Shown here piece by piece: positions 1-8,031 of a stretch of 37,246 bases of DNA. Every line of letters begins with the position of its first letter. The stretch's first letter is position 1. The stretch lies in contig DYQK01000019.1 of NCBI GenBank assembly GCA_020719385.1, forward strand, positions 1 through 37,246. Reading direction: 5' to 3'. A program made the translations under genes and the position numbers. Source of the stretch: Rikenella microfusus (GTDB taxonomy: Bacteria > Bacteroidota > Bacteroidia > Bacteroidales > DYQK01). A model generated the notes under the pieces. It was given only the letters and a program-made list of their open reading frames with translations. It was not told the origin of the DNA and made no database searches.

Positions 1-17
1 TTTCACAAAAAATGTTA

Positions 18-25
18 TACTTTTG
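18..25 (+). promoter_or_regulatory. -7 promoter element upstream of the first gene
   Basis: TACTTTTG fits the Bacteroidota -7 consensus TAnnTTTG. It lies about 54 bases before the ATG at 79. The matching -33 TTTG would fall at or beyond the window edge, so only half of the promoter can be judged. Confidence 0.5.
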
Positions 26-78
26 CTGCGTAATTGTAAAACCGATTATTAGATAACAATTTTTAAAAATGTAATTTT

Positions 79-450
79 ATGGACGAAAACGAGAATAAAA
101 ATGGCATTTACGGCAACGATAGGCGCAGCATTAAACCGCAACATATTTATCAAATTTTCGACTGGTTTAAAAGTATTGTATTCAAGTATGGTGTTAGTGG
201 TTCGAAATTAAACAAAGATGGTTCTTCGCCGCGGGCAAATTTGCAAGTGAATCAAAAAAACAAAGAAACAGGCAAAGAGCAATATTCTGCCGAAATTTTA
301 CAAACAAATATTGAGAATCGAGAGAAAGCACTCGAGATAGAGAAGCAGTTGGTTACAGAGTTTTTTGAAAAAAATAACAAAAAACCTGATGGTAATATAC
401 GTCCCGAACCCGATAAAGAGACGCAAAATAATTCTAATCAAGAATCTTAA
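79..450 (+). CDS. Small GIY-YIG/URI-like putative nuclease (toxin-like domain)
   Basis: This 123-residue protein starts at an ATG and has no signal peptide or membrane segment. Residues about 23-110 carry the order of elements expected of a GIY-YIG (URI) endonuclease fold: HIYQIF, then FKYGVSG, a conserved-looking SPRANLQV with a candidate catalytic Arg, and a helix with EIEKQLV that could supply the metal-binding Glu. Similar modules occur, from general knowledge, as C-terminal toxin domains of polymorphic toxins in Bacteroidota; here the module would stand almost alone. The last 20 residues are polar and probably disordered. The next gene starts 11 bases downstream, so the two are probably co-transcribed. 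The family assignment is by eye and tentative. The gene could also be a fragment of a larger toxin, since the window begins only 78 bases upstream. Confidence 0.6.
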   Translation: MDENENKNGIYGNDRRSIKPQHIYQIFDWFKSIVFKYGVSGSKLNKDGSSPRANLQVNQKNKETGKEQYSAEILQTNIENREKALEIEKQLVTEFFEKNNKKPDGNIRPEPDKETQNNSNQES

Positions 451-461
451 TTTTTGTTACT

Positions 462-1229
462 ATGGGGAAATATTTAATCAATCTAGATTGTTTTGCGGCC
501 AATGAACACGGAGAATGGAAAATAGATTTTCGCAAGTTCAATATTACTTGTGCAAAGATGGTTGCGATGTTTTATTTTTATAAACAACATCATTATTTAA
601 CTCATTCTTTTGGAAAAGCAATTGTGAAATTGCATAAATTTCTCAAAGAGCAAAATGAATTGCCACCCGAGCGGTTTCAATATCTCTCGCGAGAAGAAGG
701 ACGAGAATTGTATATTGCGGGAAATTATCATTATATCAATGAAATCGAAGATTTTCTGGGAGTTTGCACGATTCATCGAAAGTTCGATTTCGACAAATAT
801 TTCGCCGCAGACGATTTTGCCCAGCAAAAAATGATTCTCGATGAAATTTATCAAGGAATGTTACTTCTCGCCGACCACTTCGCTTGGGACCAAAAACCTT
901 TGGAAAACGCTTATCAGAGATGTCTTGAGAAAAATTTAATCTTCCAATGGACAGCCCTTGCGAGAAAGTTTTCACGCAATAAACAATTTTCAGGAGAGAT
1001 TTTTATTGATTTTCAACGTTATGAAATTCAGATTTTTGCGATAATTCGCGATAAAAACGGAAACGAAATTCAACGAGAAATAATCGACACTTTTAATGGT
1101 TTAGAAAATACGAATCGCATTTTCCCCGATGATATTGTTGAGATAACAAGAGGAAAAACAAAATGGGGAAATAACGAGTTTGTTGTTTTATCGAAAAAAG
1201 GCAACGAAATAGCGCGAATAAAAATGTAA
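462..1229 (+). CDS. Uncharacterised protein, possible partner or immunity protein
   Basis: I do not recognise this 255-residue protein. It starts at an ATG 11 bases after the previous stop. It has no signal peptide and no membrane segment, so it is probably cytoplasmic. The N-terminal two thirds look mainly helical and are rich in aromatic residues and Lys/Glu. The last 80 residues look like a small beta domain (alternating hydrophobics around FSGEIFIDF, QIFAIIRD and NEFVVLSKKGNEIARIKM). Pairing with an upstream small nuclease-like gene fits an immunity protein, but position is the only support. A hairpin at 1262-1295 closes the transcription unit. Confidence 0.7.
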   Translation: MGKYLINLDCFAANEHGEWKIDFRKFNITCAKMVAMFYFYKQHHYLTHSFGKAIVKLHKFLKEQNELPPERFQYLSREEGRELYIAGNYHYINEIEDFLGVCTIHRKFDFDKYFAADDFAQQKMILDEIYQGMLLLADHFAWDQKPLENAYQRCLEKNLIFQWTALARKFSRNKQFSGEIFIDFQRYEIQIFAIIRDKNGNEIQREIIDTFNGLENTNRIFPDDIVEITRGKTKWGNNEFVVLSKKGNEIARIKM

Positions 1230-1261
1230 ATTAATCATTTTTTTTTGCAAAATTATAAAAA

Positions 1262-1295
1262 AATTTGTCAGATTCTTAGAAAAATCTGACAAATT
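1262..1295. terminator. Bidirectional hairpin terminator between convergent genes
   Basis: Perfect 13-base arms at 1262-1274 and 1283-1295 (AATTTGTCAGATT and its complement) enclose an 8-base loop. It sits between a plus-strand gene ending at 1229 and a minus-strand gene ending at 1305, so it can serve both. The same TTTGTCAGATT arm recurs at 28612. Confidence 0.7.
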
Positions 1296-1304
1296 CGAAA
1301 GAGA

Positions 1305-3815
1305 TTATTTTTTCTTTTCAAAAATAATTGTTGTATTTTCGGAATCTTTTGTCCGCACCGATAAAGTTCGCAACAATTTTCCGTCCTGAAAAACTTTTAC
1401 CGCACAAGTATTATCTCCGATTTTTCCTTTCGAAATGGCATAAAAAGTTAAAAAATTTCTTTCGTTGGGATTAAGTTTCAAATTTAAACGTTTTTTCTCA
1501 AATTTTTTGGTGGAATAATCTTTCAAAATGAAATTTCCGTTTAAATCTATTGAGATAATGTCGTCATCTTGAAATTCATTGTCCCAAATTTCGAGCGAAA
1601 TATTCGGCGAGGTGAAAAAAACAGAATCACGAATAATGGTTTTTCGTTTTTGCAATTTGGAATAATTTGGCTGATAAATCATTCTTACCGCAATATTTTC
1701 ACCTTTCGAAGCCGAAAGCGAATATTCGCCGAGTTTTTTGCGGCAAGTAAAAAACCACAAAAACTTTTTCTCCTTCACGATTCTAATCGAAACGGTGTTT
1801 CCGTCAATATCGCCTTCGTTGAGTGCATTGAAAAATAGAAAAGTTCGATTATCGGGGTTTATTGAAAAAGGAATTCGTTTTTTCTTTTTTGTTAATTGCA
1901 AATTTTTCTCAATAATTTCGTCATTTTCATTGAAAATAGCAATTCTGTCGCCGTCTTCGATGTCGTTGTCCCAAAGTTCCATCACAAAATTGGTTTGAGA
2001 AACATAAATAGTTGTGTCAAGTGTTTGATTTTCAAATCGATGACTGTTTTCGAAAAAAAGCAAAGTGTCGTTTTTCAAAAAAACTTTCTTTTCATTGCTG
2101 AAAGAGATAGGAAAATTTTTGTTCCATAATACGTTGATAGTCAAAGGTTTGAGTGCTTTGTCGTAAATCATTATTTCGTCAATTTTCCCTTTGAAAGCGA
2201 GAGATTTATTTTTTGCGATTCCAAAAAACAAAGAATCGGCGTTTTGAAATTCTCGAATGTTCATTTTATGCGGCATTGTCGCAATTTCGAGGTTGTTTAA
2301 AAATAATTTAATTTCGCAGCCATTAGAAGTGCAAACCAAGAAATTCCATTTTTGATTAGAAATTTTTGCTTTCACATTTTTTAAGAAAACTTCATTGAAT
2401 TTGAAATAAACGGTGCTGTCTTCGATTCCGAGTTCTATAACTCGTTGATTTTCTTTTGATTGCTGAAATAAAATTTGTTTTTGTGAGATATTTTGTGGTT
2501 CGAACCAAAGCGCGATGGAAAAATGATTGAACAAATTTAACCCTTTTTCAACGAAAATATGGTCTTTTGTGCCGTTAAATTTTATTCCTTTCTGTTTAAT
2601 TCCGTTGCTGTCTTGTTGTTCTTTTCGCCATAATTTTGCGGGATAACCGAATGTTGTTCCTCGAAGTTGATTTTTATCGAAATCCCAATAACAAATTAAA
2701 TTTGCGTTGAGAGTCGGATTTTTAATAATATTTTCATAAACGAGATTCGAAGTTTTCTCTTGCGGGAAATAAACAGGCGACTCATTTCGCTGCGGCGGGT
2801 TTGGAAAATGTTTTTCGAAGAGAAATTGAACGTCAGATTGCGTTAATGGTTGGTTGAAAATAGAAATTTCGTCCATTTCGCCGTTGTAAAAAAACGTTTT
2901 TTCAAGATTTCTGCCCAAAAAAAGACTATCTCTATCTTGCGGAGTTCGAAGATTTAGAAAAATTTTTTTCGAGGTAATTTTTTTTGCGTTCACAAAAATA
3001 CTCAATTCGCAACCATCGAAGGAGTAACAAATGGAAAAATATTGATTTTGCTTGACAAATTTTTCAATTTGTTCCTCGACAATAAAATGTTCGGTTCTAT
3101 CTTCAGTTTCGAAATACGCAAAAATTTTATTTTTATCCTTTCTAATTCCACATTCGATTCGATATTCGGGAGGAAAAAATTTATCTGTTTTTCGAAATTG
3201 CGTGAGAATCGGATATTGGGAAAATTGTTGTTTGGGCAAAGAATTAATTTTTTGCTGCAATTTATTAATTTCAATTTTCAGATTGTTTGAGAAAAGTTGC
3301 AGCGAGTCAAATTTCATTTTCGCAAAAATTGAGTCTTTTTTCAACGAATCAATTTTCTTTTTAAAAGTCCATTTATTTTTTTTGGTTAAAGAATCGATAA
3401 ATTTTGTTGAGAAAATTGCTTTTTTGAGCAGCGAGTCAGATTTTTTTAACGAAATTTGATTTTGTTGTTGCAAATTTTCGATTTTTGTGTTCAAAATATC
3501 GGCTTGTGTAATGAGCGAGTCTGGTTTTACCCAAGCAAAAATCGAAAATTGATTATAAAAATCGATTCCTTCACTAACATTGACAAAACTTTTTTTGCCA
3601 TCGAGATAAAGTGCTTTATTTTTAATTTGAGATTGAGTGAGATTGACCGTACCTTGAGGCTGCAAATAAAAATATCTGTCTGAAGTTCCGCAAGAATTGT
3701 CAGAATCGAAGTTCCAATGCACGAGCAGTGCGTTTTGTAGGTTTGCGGGAATGTTTTGTGCTTTGAGATTGAGAGTTGTCGAAGCAAAAAAGAGAATCAA
3801 AAAAATTTTATTCAT
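1305..3815 (-). CDS. Exported protein: two LamG-like domains, inserted coiled coil, two C-terminal beta repeats
   Basis: The ATG at 3815 opens a signal peptide (MNKIFLILFFAS, cleavage after LKAQ) and gives 836 residues; a TTG nine bases earlier is less likely. Residues about 30-335 form a LamG/concanavalin-A-like domain (SIFAWVKPDSL ... NGEMDEISIFNQPL). It is interrupted at about 105-197 by a Lys/Ser/Leu-rich coiled coil with recurring DSL triplets. A second LamG-like domain spans about 372-568 (SIALWFEP ... KGKIDEIMIYDKAL). Two related beta units follow near 600-680 and 733-815, marked by ELWDNDIEDGD and EIWDNEFQDDD, acidic loops that could bind calcium. LamG domains usually bind glycans or proteins, so a surface-binding role is likely. 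No enzyme motif is visible and the end does not look like a typical type IX sorting domain. A hairpin separates it from the caspase gene upstream. Confidence 0.85.
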   Translation of the reverse strand: MNKIFLILFFASTTLNLKAQNIPANLQNALLVHWNFDSDNSCGTSDRYFYLQPQGTVNLTQSQIKNKALYLDGKKSFVNVSEGIDFYNQFSIFAWVKPDSLITQADILNTKIENLQQQNQISLKKSDSLLKKAIFSTKFIDSLTKKNKWTFKKKIDSLKKDSIFAKMKFDSLQLFSNNLKIEINKLQQKINSLPKQQFSQYPILTQFRKTDKFFPPEYRIECGIRKDKNKIFAYFETEDRTEHFIVEEQIEKFVKQNQYFSICYSFDGCELSIFVNAKKITSKKIFLNLRTPQDRDSLFLGRNLEKTFFYNGEMDEISIFNQPLTQSDVQFLFEKHFPNPPQRNESPVYFPQEKTSNLVYENIIKNPTLNANLICYWDFDKNQLRGTTFGYPAKLWRKEQQDSNGIKQKGIKFNGTKDHIFVEKGLNLFNHFSIALWFEPQNISQKQILFQQSKENQRVIELGIEDSTVYFKFNEVFLKNVKAKISNQKWNFLVCTSNGCEIKLFLNNLEIATMPHKMNIREFQNADSLFFGIAKNKSLAFKGKIDEIMIYDKALKPLTINVLWNKNFPISFSNEKKVFLKNDTLLFFENSHRFENQTLDTTIYVSQTNFVMELWDNDIEDGDRIAIFNENDEIIEKNLQLTKKKKRIPFSINPDNRTFLFFNALNEGDIDGNTVSIRIVKEKKFLWFFTCRKKLGEYSLSASKGENIAVRMIYQPNYSKLQKRKTIIRDSVFFTSPNISLEIWDNEFQDDDIISIDLNGNFILKDYSTKKFEKKRLNLKLNPNERNFLTFYAISKGKIGDNTCAVKVFQDGKLLRTLSVRTKDSENTTIIFEKKK

Positions 3816-3859
3816 ATTTTTCAAAAAATATTCAGAAAATTAATAAATTTTTTTCAAAA

Positions 3860-3898
3860 TTTTGCGAGAAAGAGAGAAATCAAGGCTTTCTCGCAAAA
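3860..3898 (-). terminator. Hairpin terminator after the caspase gene
   Basis: Complementary arms at 3860-3872 and 3886-3898 (core TTGCGAGAAAG) flank a 13-base loop ten bases past the stop of the minus-strand caspase gene. An A-rich plus strand beyond the stem gives a U-rich RNA on the minus strand. It separates the caspase operon from the LamG gene. Confidence 0.65.
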
Positions 3899-3907
3899 AA
3901 AAGAATG

Positions 3908-5356
3908 TTAACGCAGACGAATATTTCGCCAATCTAGGTCGTTAGTTTTACTTACATCGGGATTTTGTACATTTGCACCTGTACTTTTTTTGGGTACTTC
4001 TGTAACTAAATAATCATATAAGTCTCCTAACGTACCATCCCATTTTCCTGTAACTTTTTCACGTAAAATTCTGACAAAGATGCTCATTCCACCAGAACCT
4101 TTTGCTTGTTGGTTTTTATGTGCGCTGCTAATTACAACTATTTTCCCTTTATCAATATTTTCTAAATCGCCATCCCATTCTCGTTCTGGACGTTTTGCTG
4201 CATTTTTAGATCCAAGATGACAAGCATCAAGAAATATTATTATTTCTTTGTTTTGCTTTTTGTTCTCATTTATGAGATAAGAGTAAAAATTACGAAGTTC
4301 TATTCCGCTAGATTTGGATTCGCTTGAAGCATCTTTGGGAACCAAATAATTGCAACCTTTTGCATCAACAGCACCATGTCCGATATAGAAAATAATAATT
4401 CGTTTGATAGAATTATCTTGCAAAGCCTTGTGAAGCAGTTGTAGCGCATGTTCAGTATTTTTACTGAAATCATTTTCCAAAAGACATAATCGCATTTTTT
4501 CTCGACTCATATTAAATTTTAAATCTATATTTTTTGAGTCAATACAAAAATTATCTTTGCATAATCTTGCAAAATCGTTTGCACTATTTTCTGGATACTC
4601 TAACGAACTATACAAAGATTCTTCGTAACTCCAATTCGCAATTATCAGCACATACGTGTCAGTGCGAGGCGTGGAGCAGAGAGTTGGTTTGTTGCAAATG
4701 CAAGGATTTTGTTTACATCGTTGGCAGATAGTATTGCAGTCGCATTTTTCTTTTAAACGGCCGCAGTTTTTACAAAATAAATCACAAATGCATGGTTTTT
4801 TTCCACATTCAGAGCAAATTTGACAAACACAAGGATTTTGTTTACATTTCGGACAGAGAGGTGTTTGTATCATCTGGGAATATTTCAAATACTCGACGTT
4901 AAGGGTAAGAGAAGTTGTTGTCCAACATTCAAATTTTATAGAAGTAGGGAAATCTATCATTCCAAGTTTTTTTATCAAAACGCCATTTAAAAAAAGTTCT
5001 GAATATCCATTTTGACGTTTTAAAGTAAAAATATTGTATTGATTTGCGAGAATTCCGTTTCCTACTTCAGGAGAATTGTCATGCAACTTGATGAGATAAT
5101 TTGTACTACCTCCGAATCCGAATGTTAACGATTTTTCTGAATATGCACCCCATATAAGCGTTAAACCGCCTTCGCCATTACACATCATCTTTGCTTCAAC
5201 TTTAAAATTTTCTTCTTGTGAAATATTTTTCGTTGCAGATTGAGAAGTTCCATTTAAAGAAAGTTCTCTGAAAATATAATCAACATTTTGTGCTGAAGAA
5301 TTTATCGAAAAAAGACAAATTATCAAAGCTAGAGAAAAACAAAAATATGTTTTCAT
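3908..5356 (-). CDS. Exported caspase-family (C14) peptidase with LamG-like domain and Cys-rich array
   Basis: This 482-residue protein begins with a signal peptide (cleavage near NSSAQ, residue 23). Residues 25-162 resemble a concanavalin-A-like beta sandwich (NIFTLKRQNGYSELFLNGVLI). Residues 168-221 hold four consecutive CxxC...CxC units (CPKCKQNPCVC, CSECGKKPCIC, CKNCGRLKEKCDC, CQRCKQNPCIC), sixteen cysteines that could bind metal or form disulfides. Residues 232-482 are a caspase p20-like domain. The catalytic His is H327 in FYIGHGAVD and the catalytic Cys is C379 in IIFLDACHLG, so the dyad is intact. Caspase-like clan CD peptidases cleave after specific residues, often Arg/Lys in bacteria; its substrate cannot be read from sequence. 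Its start is 18 bases after the stop of the OmpA/pseudocaspase gene, so the two form an operon. Confidence 0.9.
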   Translation of the reverse strand: MKTYFCFSLALIICLFSINSSAQNVDYIFRELSLNGTSQSATKNISQEENFKVEAKMMCNGEGGLTLIWGAYSEKSLTFGFGGSTNYLIKLHDNSPEVGNGILANQYNIFTLKRQNGYSELFLNGVLIKKLGMIDFPTSIKFECWTTTSLTLNVEYLKYSQMIQTPLCPKCKQNPCVCQICSECGKKPCICDLFCKNCGRLKEKCDCNTICQRCKQNPCICNKPTLCSTPRTDTYVLIIANWSYEESLYSSLEYPENSANDFARLCKDNFCIDSKNIDLKFNMSREKMRLCLLENDFSKNTEHALQLLHKALQDNSIKRIIIFYIGHGAVDAKGCNYLVPKDASSESKSSGIELRNFYSYLINENKKQNKEIIIFLDACHLGSKNAAKRPEREWDGDLENIDKGKIVVISSAHKNQQAKGSGGMSIFVRILREKVTGKWDGTLGDLYDYLVTEVPKKSTGANVQNPDVSKTNDLDWRNIRLR

Positions 5357-5374
5357 TGTATTTCAAATTAAAAA

Positions 5375-7840
5375 TTATAATTTTTTTGGTTTAGAAAAGA
5401 AATGTGCAATTTTTTGAAAAACATTGACATTTGTTATTCGTACTTTCATTTCAGTGTAAGTATCTTGTCGAATTTCGCCTGCTTTTCGAGACCTGATTCT
5501 TACGCTACTTCGGGTATCTTTCATTATGATTTCCCAATCCGGTTCGACGTTATTGTCAAATTTTTTGATGCTGCTTAAGAAACAATCTATCAGGTAACCA
5601 CCGTTCATTGTGCGTTTTGCTCGTTGATAAGGACGTGCCGCAACAACAGAGATGTGACCTTTTCTTTCGAAGAAAAGTTTAACTAAACCATCAACATTAG
5701 GAAGCAATGTATCCTTATAGTGTTTTCGGTCTAATGTCGGCAAGTTTATCTTAGGATGATTGTCTAATTCGCCAATGGAAATCTTGAGATTCGCTTTTTT
5801 GCTGTTCAAAACTTTGCAAAATTCATGAAAACTAACACCAAATTTTCCTCGATTATTTCCTAATTCGTCCAAATCTTTATCTCCGACAAACATATAGGGA
5901 AGTTTTTGTTTAATCGTGTCGGCGCCTTTAAAATAACCTAAACCATTGTAAAAGAAGACAATTACGTCATTTTTTTGCGGATTAAAGCGATATTCATTGT
6001 TAAGAATTCCGCCTTTACCATCGTTTCCAACAAGATATTCTTTTTTATACAAATATCCGGTGTATGTAAACGAGGTATCTAATTGATAAATTCGTTTTCC
6101 AAAAACTTCTTTTTTGACAACATTCTTCAATTCGTTTTTCAGACGTTTCAAAGATGTTATAGTAGAACGTTGCACGCCCATAGATGTATCGGAATCAACA
6201 CAAGCAACCAAATAAATAGTTCTAATCCCATTTTGATATAAACTATCTCGTCGTTGAATGATTGTTTTTAGATTTTCTGCCGAAGAATGCATTAAAATAT
6301 CTTCCACACTTCGATTAATTAATCCACCATCGGAAATTGCACAACTCTCATATTCAGACATCACATATCGAATTGTATCTCTCGATTTTGTTTTACCTTC
6401 TTCTAATCTTGCCGAATCTGCTCTCATTTTTTTAATTGAGTCTTGCAAAATCTTGATGCTATCACTCATTGGGTGCAATAAACCCTTTATTTTAATTTCT
6501 ACATTGATCCCGCGAAATTTACCATCATCACTCCGATTTGTAAATTCTATCGCATTGATTTTATACTCAGGAATAACCGTTCTGCGAACGTTTTGCTTTT
6601 TCTTTTCCAACATCTCTTTCGTGTGGTAATAAAAAGCGTATCCACGTAGAAAAGCGAGTTCGATGTTATAAAAAACTTTTTTGTCAATGAAGTTTCCGAC
6701 AGCGTCAACGAATTGTGGATCATCAAAAGTGGGAATAGCCATGCGAGCACATTTTCCCCACTTTTGATATTGAAAATTTGTTATTTTTCCAAAATGACTC
6801 TCACAATATCCGGCAGGACTACCACAGCCATTACGAGTATAAACTTGCAAACCGGCTCCTATTCCATCAGCCTTACCCGTAATTAAAAAAAGTATATAAA
6901 CAGGTTTTTCGTTATATCTAGACAGAGTTTTATCGCCATCAACCGAATTTATCTGGTCTAACAAAATGTCTACAACGCTAACCGCCATATTGATTGTTGC
7001 TGTATCTAGATAATCAGCAATAAGAGTGCCGTTACTTTCCATTTTTGTAAAAGAAACTTTCTGCTTCAATTTTACATCAGTGCTATCATTACCTCTCTCG
7101 CGTAAAGAATCACCCTTATTTATCAAATTGCGAAATTTTCTTACCATTTCTCGTTTCTTTTGATCTGAAGCACCCCTTATTACATCCGAATACAACTTTA
7201 AGGTAACTTTTGTGGTGTCGAGTAGGGTATCTATTCCGTTAATTTTTTCATAGCATTCCCGAATTATACGTTGAGTTGCCCAAATCTTTCTGTCGTAAAT
7301 TCGAACACGGTCGTTCAGTTGCTTAATTTTATCTCTGAAAAAGAAATCACAACTTTTTATTCCTTGTCGGTAAACATTTCGAAGTCCTTTTACAGGTACA
7401 GGATTACCTAAACTATCCAAAAAAGTGTAGGTTAAATTTTTGTATTTCGAATCCGCCAACAGAGTGTTATCCATAGGTGAATAGTACCCTAATGAGTCCA
7501 AAATATACAAAATTTTGTAACGTTTCAAAGCACCAGAATTTAGTTTAATTTGTTTTTCGCCTTTAGATTTTAGCCCAAACCAATATTCTGCCCACGCAAT
7601 CACATTGTGATACATATAGGGCACTTCCTTGATGGATCTTTTATATGTTCCTCGTTCATGCTCATTTCGCTCCCTATAAAAATCACGAGTTTCAATTTGT
7701 CTTGCGAATCCCGTATCACACGAAATTCTAGATCCTCTCAAATAGCTAAAAACCGTTTGTCCTTTCGTTTGTTCTGAAAAAAAGAAAGAACACAAAAGAA
7801 AAAACGCTGTTGTGAGAAAAATTTTCCACTTCATAAACAT
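5375..7840 (-). CDS. Exported protein with OmpA-like domain and caspase-like domain lacking the catalytic dyad
   Basis: The protein has 821 residues from the ATG at 7840; a second ATG at 7834 (MKWKIFLTTAFF) fits equally well. An N-terminal signal peptide ends near residue 28. Residues about 260-455 resemble an OmpA C-terminal peptidoglycan-binding domain: a G-K-A-D motif after a hydrophobic strand (FLITGKADG), NIELAFLRGYA in place of the usual N..LS..RA, and RGINVEIKI as last strand, with an insert near 330-385. Residues about 538-765 follow the strand order of a caspase fold (NDVIVFFYNGLGYF, NLKISIGELDN, GHISVVAARPYQRAKR, GGYLIDCFL). The expected GHG is GLG (L634) and the expected DC(C/N) is ELD (L692), so it is probably inactive. 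It is the first gene of a two-gene operon with the intact caspase. Both domain calls are by eye. Confidence 0.8.
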   Translation of the reverse strand: MFMKWKIFLTTAFFLLCSFFFSEQTKGQTVFSYLRGSRISCDTGFARQIETRDFYRERNEHERGTYKRSIKEVPYMYHNVIAWAEYWFGLKSKGEKQIKLNSGALKRYKILYILDSLGYYSPMDNTLLADSKYKNLTYTFLDSLGNPVPVKGLRNVYRQGIKSCDFFFRDKIKQLNDRVRIYDRKIWATQRIIRECYEKINGIDTLLDTTKVTLKLYSDVIRGASDQKKREMVRKFRNLINKGDSLRERGNDSTDVKLKQKVSFTKMESNGTLIADYLDTATINMAVSVVDILLDQINSVDGDKTLSRYNEKPVYILFLITGKADGIGAGLQVYTRNGCGSPAGYCESHFGKITNFQYQKWGKCARMAIPTFDDPQFVDAVGNFIDKKVFYNIELAFLRGYAFYYHTKEMLEKKKQNVRRTVIPEYKINAIEFTNRSDDGKFRGINVEIKIKGLLHPMSDSIKILQDSIKKMRADSARLEEGKTKSRDTIRYVMSEYESCAISDGGLINRSVEDILMHSSAENLKTIIQRRDSLYQNGIRTIYLVACVDSDTSMGVQRSTITSLKRLKNELKNVVKKEVFGKRIYQLDTSFTYTGYLYKKEYLVGNDGKGGILNNEYRFNPQKNDVIVFFYNGLGYFKGADTIKQKLPYMFVGDKDLDELGNNRGKFGVSFHEFCKVLNSKKANLKISIGELDNHPKINLPTLDRKHYKDTLLPNVDGLVKLFFERKGHISVVAARPYQRAKRTMNGGYLIDCFLSSIKKFDNNVEPDWEIIMKDTRSSVRIRSRKAGEIRQDTYTEMKVRITNVNVFQKIAHFFSKPKKL

Positions 7841-7873
7841 TAAAATTAAAATTAATAAAAATCCATTTTTTCT

Positions 7874-7974
7874 ATAAGACTCGCAAAAGTAATAAATTCC
7901 ACAATGAAAATTATTTTTTTTTGCAAAAAATTTTGTCTCTTTTTACATAAGACTTACAAAAGTAATAAATTCCA
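7874..7974 (-). promoter_or_regulatory. Duplicated promoter segment upstream of the caspase operon
   Basis: Two 28-base segments, 7874-7901 and 7947-7974, match at 26 positions with an offset of 73 bases. Each contains, on the minus strand, the -7 motif TACTTTTG (7884-7891 and 7957-7964). The outer copy has a TTTG -33 element at 7986-7989 with 21 bases between; the inner copy lacks an obvious one. They lie 43 and 116 bases upstream of the ATG at 7840. Confidence 0.55.
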
Positions 7975-7987
7975 TAAAAACTTTACA

Positions 7988-8023
7988 AAAAACTTCCATT
8001 TTTTTCGAAAAATGGAAGTTTTT
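7988..8023 (-). terminator. Hairpin terminator after the M13 peptidase gene
   Basis: Perfect 16-base arms at 7988-8003 and 8008-8023 (core CTTCCATTTTT) enclose a four-base loop nine bases beyond the M13 peptidase stop. The plus-strand A run at the left arm gives a U tract on the minus-strand RNA. The outer promoter of the next operon overlaps its edge. Confidence 0.75.
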
Positions 8024-8031
8024 CTCTCTTT

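Noticed and set aside
7841..8031. Gap considered as a possible small RNA or CRISPR-like repeat because of the two similar 28-base blocks
   Set aside because: Only two copies exist, 73 bases apart, and they contain promoter motifs; there is no spacer array or cas gene.
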